A stretch of 64,000 bases of DNA from Annona cherimola (GCA_030490835.1 CM059972.1:12005764-12069763); one strand, 5' to 3'; counted from the stretch's first letter, positions 11,424-24,090 are shown. Made by a program: numbers and translations. The notes: generated by a model not told the origin, from the letters alone.

Positions 11424-12634
11424 AAAAATTGTAAATTTTATCACGATCTTGTCTCATCTAAGTTGTCAACATGTCAAACACAGGTAAGCAAGCATCCGGT
11501 ATTTAAAAAAAAAAGATCAAACTTGAAAGGTTTAAAATTTTAAAAAAATCCATAAGTATATGAAATATGCGAATTAGTAATTTTTGTTTGGATAAGATAT
11601 AGAACGGACAGCTTCAAACCTAACGGTCCATGCGTGTCCATAACTATCAATCAGATAAGCTTTTTCAGCTAGCTAGGAAGCGGGGTAAGACTCATGTCAG
11701 GAATATTGCTAATTCCATTCCATTCTGCTTTGGCGGCAACCCGCACGTCTCTCCGCCCCGTTTTTGTTCAAGTGCGACAATGCATGCATTTCCCCATTTT
11801 AGACGCAAGTAAAGCTCAATTGAATCAAGGAAGTTTGGATGAGATGTTAATTTTGTATCGAGTAAAGAAAAGGTGGAACGATTGCAAGAAGAAGTTTTGG
11901 AAAAAAAATAAGAAAGTGAGATGATATGAGAGGAGTGGTTACTAAGAATAAAGAAAATAATGTTTAAATATATATATATAATAATTGTATGAAAATTGTG
12001 CAGAAAAATGATTAAAAATATAGATAATATTAAAAAAAGATCTAATTATCAAATAGTTATCAAATCACATTGAAAAGGGAGAGCAATTAAATAGCTAAAT
12101 AGCCAAAACACTTGAGATTGAGCTTTAATTTCTAGGTTAATATTATGGGTCCACATCAGCTTATAATTGTTGATCGTGCTCATTTCAATAGATGCGCAGT
12201 TAGGTCTAATCGCTAGACCTCAAGGACCACCTCAGCTCGAGCGTTCAATTCCCGATTATGAAAACTAGCTACTTCAATTCCACTAATATATTCCTACTAG
12301 TCAATAGTCATTGAAGAACACTAGCTCGATCTGTTTGACCCGTAACTAAACCATATATGCCCCAGAACGGCTTTCGATGGAAACTCAGTTCCCGCCAATG
12401 TCAATAGAAATTCTCTAAAAATTTGTATTCTATTTTATTTCAAAATTCTTACGGCCTAACCACCTGGTAATACTAGTGGCACAAAAGCCATCAATCTAGT
12501 GTTCGAGTACAACCTATTCTCTGTATCCTGCTAGTTGAAGAAGATGATAACCATTAAAAAATTGCAGTCAGTATAGTTGTCTTATCATTAATTAGGCTCA
12601 CCTAGATAGCTAGATATGTTGTATACAATCATTA
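11424..12634. other. Intergenic region
   Basis: About 1.2 kb without a recognised gene. A short higher-GC patch (about 11630-11830) gives overlapping open frames without similarity. Around 12460-12520, CCTGGTAATACTAGTGG and GTTCGAGTAC vaguely resemble tRNA-derived boxes, but no SINE ends could be fixed. Confidence 0.4.
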
Positions 12635-12642
12635 AATGGACC

Positions 12643-13507
12643 TAGGTGTAAATATGGCCGGTCTCAACCTAAACCTGAATAACAAAACTCGATTTATGAT
12701 AAGATTAAATTAGCATTTTGAAAAAAAATAAATTATGTAGCTTAATTTAATCTGAACCAATTTAGAAAATGGGTTGGTTTGGGTCGAATGTTTGTGAACC
12801 CAACCCAATTTCAAGTGCTAATATAAAATATAAGACCACGTAAAAAGAGTTACTTAGTATATGAATTAACTACATTTAGAAAAACGAGTCTATGTATAAA
12901 AAAATATTACAAATCAAACACTTTCACAACCCTCACAATGGATGAACATTTTATAAACTCCTCCATTCAGGAGGGGACAATTATAAACTCCTCCATTAAC
13001 AGGGGTATAAATGGTTTACACCTCACTTTTGTTGCCAGACGTACTTGACCATTGCGGTAAGAGCCCAATGGCAATATGTAATGTATTGTATATAATCAAG
13101 ACTCTTTAACTATTACTTGAAAATCGGGCACATAGAATCATATGATACATAAGCATAAAATAAACATCATTATTTTAAAATATGATTACTTAACTATTAT
13201 GTTATAGTGTAAGTAATAAACTGGAAGATATTTCCATACAAAGGACTAATTTTTATTCTTTAATATAAATTTTATATTTTAAAATTACTTTAATTGAGTA
13301 AAAAAAATTTGATGAAAAATTAAGCAAAAAATTTAAAACATTATATATTGATTAACTTGATTTGTAATTCGAACCAAACCGATTTATATGAGTTTAATTT
13401 AGGATTAAATTGAAATTTGAAAAATATGATTGAATACAAGATTGGATTAACGATTTGTAGACAGGGTTCGGGTTGAAAATACCACCCTCCCTTTATTTAC
13501 CACCCTA
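12643..13507. mobile_element. Non-autonomous hAT-like element, 865 bp
   Basis: The left end is TAGGTGTAAATATGG and the right end, in reverse complement, TAGGGTGGTAAATAAAGG. An exact 8-bp duplication, AATGGACC, flanks it at 12635-12642 and 13508-13515. Subterminal AACCC/GGGTT clusters resemble the other family members. A local duplication of ACTCCTCCATT occurs in the middle (about 12958-13000). No coding capacity. Confidence 0.82.
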
Positions 13508-13515
13508 AATGGACC

Positions 13516-14768
13516 CCATAAAATCAGTTCCATTTTGAACTTTTGGCAACCGGTTCTAATTAAGTGAACAATATTGCCTTCAAGCTGTGCGATATGTAAA
13601 TCCGAGATTTCCATCGCATGGATCTAAGTACGATACGGATATATATCTTGCATGCGACTTCACAAATTAAATAGATTTATGGACTTTGTTTTTGGCTTTC
13701 TGAGGGAATATAATTTTTTTTCTAAAAAATGTCCTTGCCTTGAATGTTTATGGCTCTAAGCTCGCTAACAAATGCATAGAACAATTTCTTGTACGTTACC
13801 AAATCTACTATACATATGGTTATGTAATTGATTTATTTCAACTTTCTATATTTCTATCCAGCATGATCTGATTTTGGTCTGCAACCTGATTTTATGTTTT
13901 ATTTAAAAATAAATAAACTTTGAAGTAAAAAATTATGGGTCAAAAAGTTCAAGCTAATTTAGTTAGAGTTGAAGTTTGAGAATAATATAAATTGAGCTAG
14001 TTTAGCTATGGTCTAAGATTTGAGGTATACAGCTAAGGTTTTACAAATAAACTAAAAGGCCTTTTCAAACATGAACTTCCAAAGGATCTAAGATCCTTGA
14101 ATGGAACATGTATTTTCATTTTTAAAACATTTTTTAATTCTCAAGATATCTTCTTCTATTTTTAATACAATGTTTTATAATTTAATACAACTTTTCTTAT
14201 TCTCATCCCATTTTTCATTCCATTCGAGGTTATTAATGCCTTTTGAAAATATAATATGATAAGATATGAAGAAATAAAGCAAAAATAAATAAGATAGTTA
14301 TAGCAAATTATAAAAAAACAATTAAAATACATAAAATTATGATAGTCAAATAATTAATACGTTACTTTTAGCATTTTCATTCTCACTCTCATCCACTAAA
14401 CACATTGTCAACCATGAAGATACAAGTGATCTCTTAATTATAGCACTTAGAACCAAAATATTTTGCATTATGTAGAAATTAAAGAACTTCTCACAAGCAA
14501 CTAGCTCACTTGACAAGAGTCCTATCTTAGGAATGGAAATTCTAGATTTCGAGTTTTAGTTTGAAAAATTTATCTTTCATTTTTCAAAATAATGTCTTCA
14601 TCCCTACTTATTAGCAATATTGTTAGTTTTACACTCTAAAGTTAAGATTAAAAAATGTACTTTAGTTAAATTGTAAATACAAAAATTTTTTTTAAAAAAA
14701 AGATCTCTTCAACATGGTGACACGCAGTGCTAACATTGGTCCAGATTAGATTAAGGCTCACATTATTA

Positions 14769-14803
<35 letters not shown>

Positions 14804-15190
14804 GGCTCACAAAATTGTAGGGCCCAAATAGAATTTTTTGTACTTTGAAGATCCTAATTAAATTAATATAAAAGGGAAGAAATTAACAAAGCAATTTGTT
14901 TCTAATTCATTTCTTCAGGACTTTGATGCTTGTTGTTCGTGAACAAGGTAATTAATAAGCTACTCTAAACGAGAAAAAAATATCCCATTTACCCACACAT
15001 ATATGTTTCCTCGAGTGAACTCCGACGATCGATCTTCAATCCAAATTAATACGTACCCACAAATAAATAAAAATTCGCATGGAAATTAAGGGCTTACTTA
15101 ATTTGTAAAATTACTGCTCTAGCTAGCTCAAACAATTAATTACTTTAGTACTTCAGTTATTGGCTGTAGTTGTACTAGAAATAAATATTG
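13516..15190. other. AT-rich intergenic region
   Basis: About 1.7 kb between a hAT-like element and the second DMP gene, whose 3' flank is at the right. Apart from a TAA microsatellite, no gene or element with definable ends was seen. Confidence 0.5.
14770..14803. repeat. (TAA)n microsatellite
   Basis: Uninterrupted run of about eleven TAA units in the spacer downstream of DMP copy 2; likely length-polymorphic. Confidence 0.95.
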
Positions 15191-15775
15191 CTATTCAGCC
15201 ACACCGATCAAAGTGTAAGAAGAAGAATCTTCAAAGTGGTCAGCTAGAAGGTGCCCAATTCCATGCCTCTTGTAAGGAAAACACACTGCGGCAGTGCTGC
15301 AGACAGCAGCAACCACGATGGGTGCAGCCACGAGAATCGCCTTCTGCTTCGATAGGAGGGACGGGTAGTAGCAGGTGACGACGCTGGGGAGAAAGAGGGC
15401 GAGGACTGAGAAGACCAGCAACGCCAGCGCGGCGTGGACGAAATCTCCAAAACGGAGCTTGTATCTGGACAGATCCCATCTCGAAGACGACGACGGCGAC
15501 CGGTCCAAGTCGAACAGACACATCCCGCTACTTGTAACGATGCCGTAGTGTATTCTTCCAGTTCTGCTGTCCTTGCAGCTGTCCGTGAATGCTGCGAAAC
15601 AGCAAGCGAAACCGCAGACGGCTAGGAGGACGGCAGTGGCCCTCTTGTTGGCAGTAGTGGGGCAGGTGCCATAGTTGGTGAGAAGAGGAGAGAGGAAGAG
15701 GAAAAGGAAGAGGTTGCCCGTAGGAAGAAGCTTGATCAAGTTGCCTATCACACTAAGGGTAGTGATCTTGGCCAT
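15191..15775 (-). CDS. DUF679 domain membrane protein (DMP family), copy 2
   Basis: Predicted 194-residue, intronless DMP, paralogous to the gene at 6170-6733 on the same strand. Hydrophobic segments lie at about 20-35, 45-64, 111-136 and 147-166. Family motifs are IKLLPTGNLFLF (14-25), LSPLLTNYGTCPTT (28-41), CCFAAFTDSCKD (58-69), RIHYGIVTSSGM (74-85) and [10 protein letters not shown] (105-114). It differs from copy 1 by a shorter N terminus, a Ser-rich insert (RSPSSSSRW, about 92-100) in the central loop, and a longer C-terminal tail. The start at 15775 is the only upstream Met in frame and sits about 55 bp from a good TATA box. The two genes are probably a local duplicate pair. Family role: membrane organisation or fusion; the exact role is unknown. 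Confidence 0.93.
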   Translation of the reverse strand: MAKITTLSVIGNLIKLLPTGNLFLFLFLSPLLTNYGTCPTTANKRATAVLLAVCGFACCFAAFTDSCKDSRTGRIHYGIVTSSGMCLFDLDRSPSSSSRWDLSRYKLRFGDFVHAALALLVFSVLALFLPSVVTCYYPSLLSKQKAILVAAPIVVAAVCSTAAVCFPYKRHGIGHLLADHFEDSSSYTLIGVAE

Positions 15776-15830
15776 TGGATAATGGATATCTCCTCAATCT
15801 CTCCTGGGGGTGTTTGTTCTGAGTAGGCAA

Positions 15831-15839
15831 TATTTATAG
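15831..15839 (-). promoter_or_regulatory. TATA box of DMP copy 2
   Basis: CTATAAATA on the minus strand, about 55 bp upstream of the start codon, at a typical plant distance for a leader of roughly 25-30 nt. Confidence 0.6.
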
Positions 15840-16479
15840 ATATTTTCAAGGATTCTGCGGGTGCTTAATCAATTAGCTCGAAAATTAATACGTATGCTTG
15901 CGTCTACAAGATAGATTTTGGGTATGAAGAGAATACAGAGCAGCAGTTGGTTAATTTGATTGGTTTCTTCAAACCACAGTCGCAAGCCATAGCTAATTAA
16001 TTAGTTAATTACTTGTCAAACCCAGATGAGGACTACTTTGATCAGAACTTTTTAATTAATTGAATTTTTATTGTTGTTATGTTTTTTGGGTGAAGTTTCT
16101 GTGAGTGGACATCTTACTCAACCCAGTCAATTACCGAGAGAGAGGGACTGCTTGATACCCTATTGTAAATGATCATCAGCCGCATCACAACAGCAACGTG
16201 CAGGCTCAAGTACTCCATCAGATGATCGTATAAACATGTGTCAGTGATCTTGTCCATCCATTCATTAGGTATTGCATGCATTTAGCTTCCTGTAGCTGGA
16301 TAGATAGCCCTTATATATCAAGTAAGGATCCAGTAGAAGCACTTCTGCGGATCTCTAAAGCAGAAGCTAAAAAAGAGTTATGTGTCCATCAAAATCTAAC
16401 TCCTTGGCAATTCTACTAGATTATGTCTCTACGACGAGGGAGAACATTAATTTTTGCTTATATATGTTACCAATGTGCA
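15840..16479. other. Upstream region of DMP copy 2
   Basis: About 640 bp that would contain the distal promoter. No further regulatory motif can be called with confidence and no gene is visible. Confidence 0.5.
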
Positions 16480-17215
16480 TGTTAGGATGCAAAATACAGA
16501 TATATATATGAGAACTATTTAAGTACAATCCGAATGCACCATAATTATAATATATTCTATTATAAAATGAGTTTCACACATATTAGAATGCTATAATACT
16601 TTATAAAATCATTTACTCGTATAAAAAGTTATATTTTGGATGGTTTAATTATTGAAAATACAACTTTACATTAAATTATTTTATTATGATAATTTGATAC
16701 TATTTTAATATAAGGCTCATACACATATTTACTATTAAAGTAAATAATTCTAAATATAATGGGTGAGGTAAATATTGATTTCATAATCAAGAGAGCCTCA
16801 TTTCGGAGTGGATTGCACCATAACACTTGATTTTTCGTATATACATATATATATAATATAGGGAATGCTTCTATAAAACTTTTCTTCTATATAATTTCTT
16901 CCATTTTGAATATTTTGATGGTTGTTGAAAAATCTACTTTATCTATTCTATTTAGTGTTATTTATAATATTTTAGAAACTCATTCACTTATGTAATATTA
17001 CATACATGAGCTCGTCTACAAAATTACAAACATGTAAAATCAATGTAATAAAATAATTTAATATTAAATATCAATTTTTAAGTTGTATTTTGAATAATAA
17101 ACTATCTAAAATATCATTTTTATATTGATAAATGATTCTATAAATATTTTCATATTCTAATATATGTGTGTAAATCGATCTAAGCATTTTTCTCAATTTA
17201 TACATGAATATGACC
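16480..17215. repeat. Dispersed AT-rich repeat, two copies in inverted orientation
   Basis: The left part (about 16545-16740) has the pattern TTAGAATGCTATAATAC, TTTATAAAATCATTTA, ATTTTGGATGGTTTA. The right part (about 16860-17215) carries the same pattern in reverse complement. Related copies occur at 44806, 47320, 47735, 60290 and 61318. No flanking duplication could be fixed. Class unknown, probably a non-autonomous DNA element family. Confidence 0.55.
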
Positions 17216-20200
17216 CAATTACATAAAAGCACACTCGTATATATATACGTACACTTAGGTATGTGCTAATCATTGACCTATAAATAATTAAACTCATGAT
17301 ATGTATATTTTAATTTGCAGTGATGATCGTATTTTATTGTCATAATAATCCCCTCTAATTATCTATGTAGAAAAGATAGGATTGCAATTTGTTCATCCAA
17401 TGAAAGCAGTTGGGAGAATTTTTTTTATTAGTATTTTATATACTATAACAACTGATATTACAATTAAGAACACTTCACAACTCTCGTACCATAGAGGAAA
17501 TTTCATATAGATATCCCCACCTCAGAAGGGAATTAAGGCTTCTATTTTTTGACACAAAGTAAAGCAAAGTTGCTCTTTTCATATACGATACAAGGTGAAA
17601 TAGCACTTAATCATCTCTCTAGAATGCATGAGGCCAAATGAAATTTTTTTTCTTTTGGATGTTAATAGAGACTATCTTCTCAGTTTGAAATCAAAATCGA
17701 AATTTTACTCACATACACAATAAGTTCAATCATTTGGTTAAGTGTCGACTTAATATAGATAAGAGATGTCAACACGAGCATAGCTTGGTTAGTAAAGTTC
17801 TGACCTTGCACATGTTTCACGATTGGGGTTTTCATTTCCACTAAGGAAGCTTTATATATCCAATCTAAGGAACATTAGTCTCCTTCACTACTAATGTATG
17901 TTGGCCATTATCAATTGAGGAAAAGATAAGATAAAAATTGTAAGACAAATTGGGAAATGACTTGTAACAAAAAAGAGATTGTAAAATTAATTCACTAAAA
18001 AATAAATAGATAAAAGATGGTAAAGAAGCAATACTAAGAATATTAACAATAATAATAAAAGAAAGCGACTCATGATCGTTGAGTATGAGATAATTAATTA
18101 AGAAACTTATTTCTAAATAATAATAAATTGGGGTGAGAGGAAAAAATTTGGAAATTAACAATACTTAGCAAAAGGAGATGGATAAAGACGAAGCAAATAA
18201 TGAAGAAAGGAGTTAATGAGCAGGGCTGAAACGTAACTGACCGATTCAAACCTAATGGTCCTTAGTTCTCAGAGGGATGAATCATTTTTATTAATTTGAG
18301 GAATGCGCCCGTTCTTAATTCTGGTTGAATTCACTACAGGGATTTTAATTTGGTAATAATCCAGCGACATAAGTTAATGCGGTTCCAAAAAACACTTCAA
18401 AAAGCTGTGGTTACGATTGTTACGGCACACCTGACTGTCCTTTACACATATGATGTATTAAACATATAAAATAAATAATACGGCTAGTTTTGATTTAATA
18501 ATAAAAAATCTAGAACGCCTCAAACCTACGGGTTACACAGAAAATCTTAATGATAATGGTTGCATTGAAATATTATCCTTCTGTATACCTTTTTCATATC
18601 CATGGCAATATTTTTGAAGACCAAAACCACGAAGCTCAATGAAAATTGTACTTCACAGGGATGTTATGGACGCTGATATGAATTTTTAATTTTCTAGTTT
18701 GCATATCTAATCAATTGAACCTATGAAGTTAGTAATAACAAAAACGTGTGTATTATATAGCTGGATTATGCAAACTCTACGTATTAAAATCCAGCCCTCT
18801 GCAATTGGGCACTTTTGCCTGGCGAACACGACAGTCGTTTTTTCGGTACACTGGATGCTGACTGTTGCCCACAAAACAAAAACAAAAAAAAAAAAATTGG
18901 ATGTGGACCACAAAATTAAATAGCTGATATGTAGCGTATATGATTTTTCACAGCAAGGTTCAAAGTTTTTCTTGATGATTTTCTTTTTTTCTTTTTTACA
19001 ATATCACCAATATATATTAATATGGGAGAAGACCAGCACTACTCAAATTAGAGACGCAAAGTTACCTTAATGGAGATCAAAATATCTAATACAAAATGAG
19101 GACGCCAACTGAGTCTCGTCCCGATTGGTCCGTGCTCAAGACATTAACAATGTCAACATGGTTTCAACTTGTCTCCCCTCTGCGGGAGTATGGATTTCCA
19201 CCCAATTTGGAGTGGTCTAATTGGTGGGAGTTTATCTCTCTTTATTATAAATGAAGCTTAGTCTCCATAGAGTATTTGTAGGAGCTTAGCGTCTCCATAT
19301 GAAAGAGCTTTACTTGTAATATCAAAAACGTGGTATTATAAATTACCAATTTAAAAAATATATACAAGATCAGGACTTTGCCAACCGAAGTATACTTATA
19401 TTAGCCGGTTCAAAATTCTTTTGAGGGAGAAGAAAGAAGGGGGGAAATAGACTTACAAAAGAGTACTTTAGGCAATGGCAGCCAATTGCTTTGGGCAGGT
19501 TAAAGCTCATGATCATGACTCATGAGGCTGAAGACGTATGTGGCACGCAACAAGCATGCATGCGTATCCACTTTCCTTTAATTGGCCAACACATTTACAC
19601 GTATCATTTACTTCTATCATCGTTTTACTTCCTAATATATTAATCAGTGTGAACCACGTATGGCATTAGATGAGACCTACCATTATATTTATCAATTATG
19701 GACTGCATTAAATTTTTAGGTGACAAGTAGAAAATGACGACAACATGTTTTAAAGATAGTAATTGGCGTTATGTGTATGTTCTAATATTCTAAATTAATT
19801 AACACTAATTAGAAGATGATGATGTCGATCCTTCTATATATGGCACAGCCTACTCCGTCGTCATAAATTGCAAACGATCAGTACCCCACAGATGTATGTG
19901 ATAACTCCGGCCCACTGGATAGACATGCGCATCCAACTTGCTATATATGTGCTGCCTTTAGGTTGTCTTCGCACCCTTTCCAAACTTGTATGGAGTAATA
20001 TAATGGACTGCAAATAGATCCTATTTTCCAGACAAATGCAGTAAAAAGCATCCAACCAATGACGCAAGTGCATAATTATGTGCATAAGCTTATACAGGAG
20101 CTTATTTTAAACTCAAATCTTAATAGGGATATCTTAAGCTGATATGGATACGATTAATGAAGAGCTTGTTCCTACTAGTTCATGACCCACAAGAGAATGA

Positions 20201-20238
20201 AAATCCAAATGCTCTGACCCATAGACGTTTGCCATATG
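17216..20238. other. Gene-free intergenic region
   Basis: About 3 kb of AT-rich DNA. A tRNA-like motif (TAGCTTGGTTAGTAA) near 17780 hints at an old SINE head without definable ends. Open frames at 17865-18161 and 18707-18923 resemble nothing known. The higher-GC stretch 19080-19330 may be a decayed LTR fragment, but I cannot support that. Confidence 0.45.
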
Positions 20239-20239
20239 A

Positions 20240-20542
20240 TCTTTTCATCCAAAAACATTTTTTTTTGTTTCTTTTAAATTGTTTTTTATAAACATGTTAA
20301 TTTAATTATATTTAATCTATAAATCAAGTTTTACCATTTTTTATATATGTATATTTTTTTTATTTTGGATTTTTAAAAATAAAGGTATTGAAGTCATCTT
20401 AAATACTCCTGTTTTTAAAAATCCAAAATAAATATATACACATATCTAAAATGGTAAAACTTGATTTATAGATTAAATACAACTAAATTAACATGTTTAT
20501 AAAAAAAATTTCAAAAAAACAAAAAAATGCTTTTAGACCAGT
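20240..20542. mobile_element. Foldback MITE of MULE type, about 300 bp
   Basis: The two halves are near-complete inverted copies: AACATGTTAATTTAATTATA and TTTAATCTATAAATCAAG on the left, their counterparts on the right. CATATGA lies on both sides (20233-20239 and 20543-20549), probably the remains of a 9-bp duplication. Its core is shared with the elements at 23717, 43890, 52320 and 57527. Confidence 0.65.
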
Positions 20543-20549
20543 CATATGA

Positions 20550-22434
20550 AAATATCGCTGCTCTTGATGTTTAGGGGTATAAGTTGGGCCGACCTATGCT
20601 CCAACCCAGCCCACCCAACCCAAGAAACACTTTAGAAATTTCTCATATGGAAATTATGAAAGCACCCAAATATAAATTTAGCTGCATATAATTTACATGT
20701 AGTCAATCAGAAAACTAATTGCAACATACAGCCACATGTAAACAACTACGTCTAATGTTCTGTAGCCAAAATTTGCCTGCATAAAAAATTGCATGAGGCA
20801 GATTTTGATAAAACAGTTGCCTTTATTTGTATGACAACATGAACAAGTAGTAAAGTGGCCGGGCCAAATAAAATTATACGTTACTAAATTTATGTTATAC
20901 GCAGAAGTTAAAGACGGCATTCGAGGAAATTTGTGCGAGTGAAAATATTTAGCCCACTGGAGAGTTTTACAATTTTTTCTCCGTTGTGAGGGCTTTATGT
21001 GGTGGGAGTTTAGAAAAATTTTCCTCTATATGTGAGGGTGTAAATTTACTTCATTTTAATATCTAGATGTCATGATGTATATAGAAATATCAAAAAAAAA
21101 AATTACTTTTCCGAAAACTTGAACTTTAGAAATTTGATTTGTAAATAGAGTTAGGATTAAGATGCAAGCAACCTTAATCTAATTTACCTATTTACATTCA
21201 ATATAAAAATATATTCGTAAGCTTAAATAATGTTTATTTGTATATTTTTATTTTATTTACATTTATGTTTTACTAGATGTTTGTCACGTTAAAATTATAT
21301 TATTGGTAAATTATATCATTTTTCATTTAAACTTGGATTTATATTTATATTATCCATCTTTGCAGTTGTTAGTTTTCTTTGTTTATCATAAATTTTTAAA
21401 AAAAAATATTATATGATTATACTTTTCTTAATTTGATTCGGCATATGTTATTAATTTCATTTAAAAGACTTGTTCTCTAATATTAGCATGAAATTTCAAA
21501 TTTATACGTTTTTTTGATGAAAGGAGATTATTGTTCCTACCAGTTTCGAATTACTTGAGACTACAAATGCAAGCACCCCTGTCTACCAGTCGCCTATGCC
21601 AGTGGTGACAAATTTATAACTTTAACTCAAACAAAAACTTGTTAATTTGATTTTGAACCTAGAGTTTAATCTGAACTTAATTAATTTATATTAATAGACC
21701 TAAGGTTTAGATTTTATAATATTAGAATTGCGGTAGAGTTATTTCCGAGTTCTATGAAAAAACAACCCTCATATAGACTTTTGAAAGCTTTAGTAGGTAT
21801 TCATGATAGACATTAACTACTCTAGACTTGCATTTTTATAGTTTTGATTCTTTTTAAATAAATATTTGGTCGTTAGCCTCATTTCTGATTTCAAACAAAA
21901 AAAGGATTGTTGGGTTATTAAAATTAAAAGGAATTCTGGCTAATAATTTTTTTTTGCTTGAAAGTGTTGTCAAAAATATATTTTATTGTAGTGAATCATT
22001 TGTTGATATATATAGTATGTCACTAATGTCCATCAACAATAAAGTGACAGCACTATATTACTAAGAGCTTCAACAACATGAATTAGGGAAAAAAAAAAAA
22101 AAAAAAGAGCGTCAACAACACCGCCACTTTGTTGATGGGCATCAGTCATGTGTATATCAACATTTTCACAACAAACTGTTGTCAATTTAGGGTGTATTTA
22201 GCATTTGAAAACAAATTAAGTTAATATATTTTTATGATTGTCAAACACACCCTTAATCTGTTAAACTGAATTTAATAGTTTGAATAAAGTGAGATTCAAA
22301 CTAAAGAAATCGAGTTGCAACTCTGTTACAAAATGGGCTTTCCTGTATCTGGGCTCCATTTATTTAGCCCCACTTGTCCAATATGAATGACAACACTGGA
22401 CTTGTTTGAGATTTGAATTAATTAATAATCGTCA
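20550..22434. other. AT-rich intergenic region with a lone hAT-like end
   Basis: TAGGGGTATAAGTTGGGCCG starts at 20572 and resembles a hAT-family terminus, but no matching right end or duplication was found, so it may be truncated. Two GTTGATG-containing stretches around 22010-22170 are roughly inverted. No gene was seen. Confidence 0.45.
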
Positions 22435-22443
22435 TATAAATTA

Positions 22444-23179
22444 GAGTTTTTTTCAAATATATCTATTACGTTTGACATTAATCCTAAATATACTTACAAC
22501 TTTTCTATAAAATTTTAAAATATACTTACTATATTTGCATTTAATCCCAAAAATACTTATTAAGGATGTGTTTGGCGGTGAGAAGAAAAGTTAAGATAAA
22601 AAATTTTAATCTAAAACTTTTCATTATCCATAAGTATCCTATTTTAAAATTATTTTTTTGTATCTTCCTATACAACTTTCGTATTTTTTAATCGTTTTTA
22701 CACAACTATCTACAAAACTAATATATTTATTTTATTCTTATTCTCTTTACGCCTCACCATTACCCTCATCGCATCATATCATTTTCTATCAATTTAACAA
22801 TTTTTACACCAACAACTTTTCATCTAAAAATTTTATTACTTCCCAAACATACCTTAAGTAAAAAACTATAAGTTAAAATTTTTAAATGACCAAAATATCC
22901 CTATTGTAAAATAAAAAAAAAAGATAAAATAAAATTGGGGCTCTCTAAATATGGAGCTCATGTAAAATTAAAATATTAATGAGTTATGGCATTTAATTTT
23001 TTTAATTCTATCCTAAATTCAATGGGCATATTAATAATTTCATATATTAACCAATGGTATTAACACGTGAAAAAAGAGTTTTGGGATTAAATGTAAATAT
23101 ATTGGGCATATTTGAAAATTTAAAAAATTGTGGGTATATTCGAAATTGGAATCAGCCACCGTATATCTGAAAAAAGTCC
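22444..23179. mobile_element. Non-autonomous MULE-type element with a nested MITE
   Basis: The termini are GAGTTTTTTTCAAATATA and, in reverse complement, GGACTTTTTTCAGATATA. An exact 9-bp duplication, TATAAATTA, lies at 22435-22443 and 23180-23188, as expected for Mutator-type insertion. A Tourist-like MITE sits inside it (22564-22853), so the original element was about 446 bp. A related element is at 56714-57144. Confidence 0.82.
22564..22853. mobile_element. Tourist-like MITE, 290 bp, nested
   Basis: The ends GGATGTGTTTGG and, in reverse complement, GGTATGTTTGGG are flanked by TTAA on both sides. It has the same length as the copy at 30408-30697 and shares its interior motifs in the opposite orientation. 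It lies wholly inside the MULE-type element 22444-23179 and is therefore the younger insertion. Confidence 0.8.
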
Positions 23180-23188
23180 TATAAATTA

Positions 23189-23592
23189 ATATTAAAAACA
23201 GTCAATGAAACCAAAGAGAAGTAAAGGAAAAGCACGTAATCCTCCAATTACCCACTAAGCTTCAAAATCATACCATAGCAACACATTGTCATTTATGAAT
23301 TCGACATTTATGTTCCACCTTCTACTGTTAGTTAAATTCCCAGAATTAAGAGAGAATCAAGAGAGAGATTCATCTCTGTTTATTCTTCTCTTATTCCATG
23401 AATGGAGATATTTTTAACCGTTGATTATACAAAAATACATCGAAAGAACCATCTAAAAATAATTAAATTGTACTCTTCTTTCGATTTTCAAGTAAAAATG
23501 ACTCCTAGAACGTGTGGTTTTTGTTGATTAAGGCGTCATAGATCATGTAACAATAATTCCAACATGCCCGACTATCATCATTCCCGCCACTC
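23189..23592. other. Intergenic spacer
   Basis: About 400 bp with no recognised gene or element. Confidence 0.5.
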
Positions 23593-23606
23593 AAGAGTAC
23601 CAGGTA

Positions 23607-23693
23607 AGCGCATTGGGGGTGCGTGCGTTTATCCAGGTTGGCGTTCCCGTGGGAGCAAAATGCGCTATTGTAAACTTGTCATCTGAAAAAATA
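23607..23693 (+). mobile_element. Short retroposed insert, 87 bp
   Basis: A relatively GC-rich 87-bp segment ends in the A-rich run CTGAAAAAATA and is flanked by an exact 14-bp direct repeat, AAGAGTACCAGGTA (23593-23606 and 23694-23707). A-rich 3' end plus a long duplication is the signature of LINE-mediated insertion. No tRNA promoter boxes are evident, so it may be a 5'-truncated LINE end or a retroposed RNA fragment; the source is not identified. Confidence 0.6.
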
Positions 23694-23716
23694 AAGAGTA
23701 CCAGGTACAAATACGA

Positions 23717-24090
23717 GGAGTGATTCTATTAGCCCGGGCTAAGTAAATAGCTCACTTAGCCCACCTTAAAAAACCTATTTAAAACAAATTTTTTTTACTT
23801 TTTTTCATGTACTTGTTTATCTAAGTGTATTTAACATATAGAATATGTTTATCTATTTTTTTGAAATTTTTAAACATCTATGTGTATATATGCATTTAAA
23901 ATACCCTTATTTTCAAAAATCTAAAAAAAATAGATAAACATATTCAAAAATGGTAAAACTTGGTCTATATGTTAAATACACTTAGATAAACAAGTGTATG
24001 AAGAAAAAAACAAAAAATAATTATTTTAAATAAGTTTTTTAAGATAGACTAAGTGGGTCATTTACTTAGCCCAGGCTAATAGACCTCGTG
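23717..24090. mobile_element. Foldback MITE of MULE type, about 374 bp
   Basis: Long inverted arms begin near CTATTAGCCCGGGCTAAGT on the left and, in reverse complement, CTATTAGCCTGGGCTAAGT on the right, then continue through nearly the whole element. CAAATAC on both sides (from 23708 and from 24091) is the likely core of a 9-bp duplication. The interior shares ATGTTAAATACACTTAGAT-type sequence with the other members of this family. Confidence 0.72.

Noticed and set aside
15160..15625. Additional frames over DMP copy 2
   Set aside because: Shadows of the DMP gene in other frames.
20572..20640. A sixth complete hAT-like element
   Set aside because: Only a left-type end is visible; no right end or 8-bp duplication was found.
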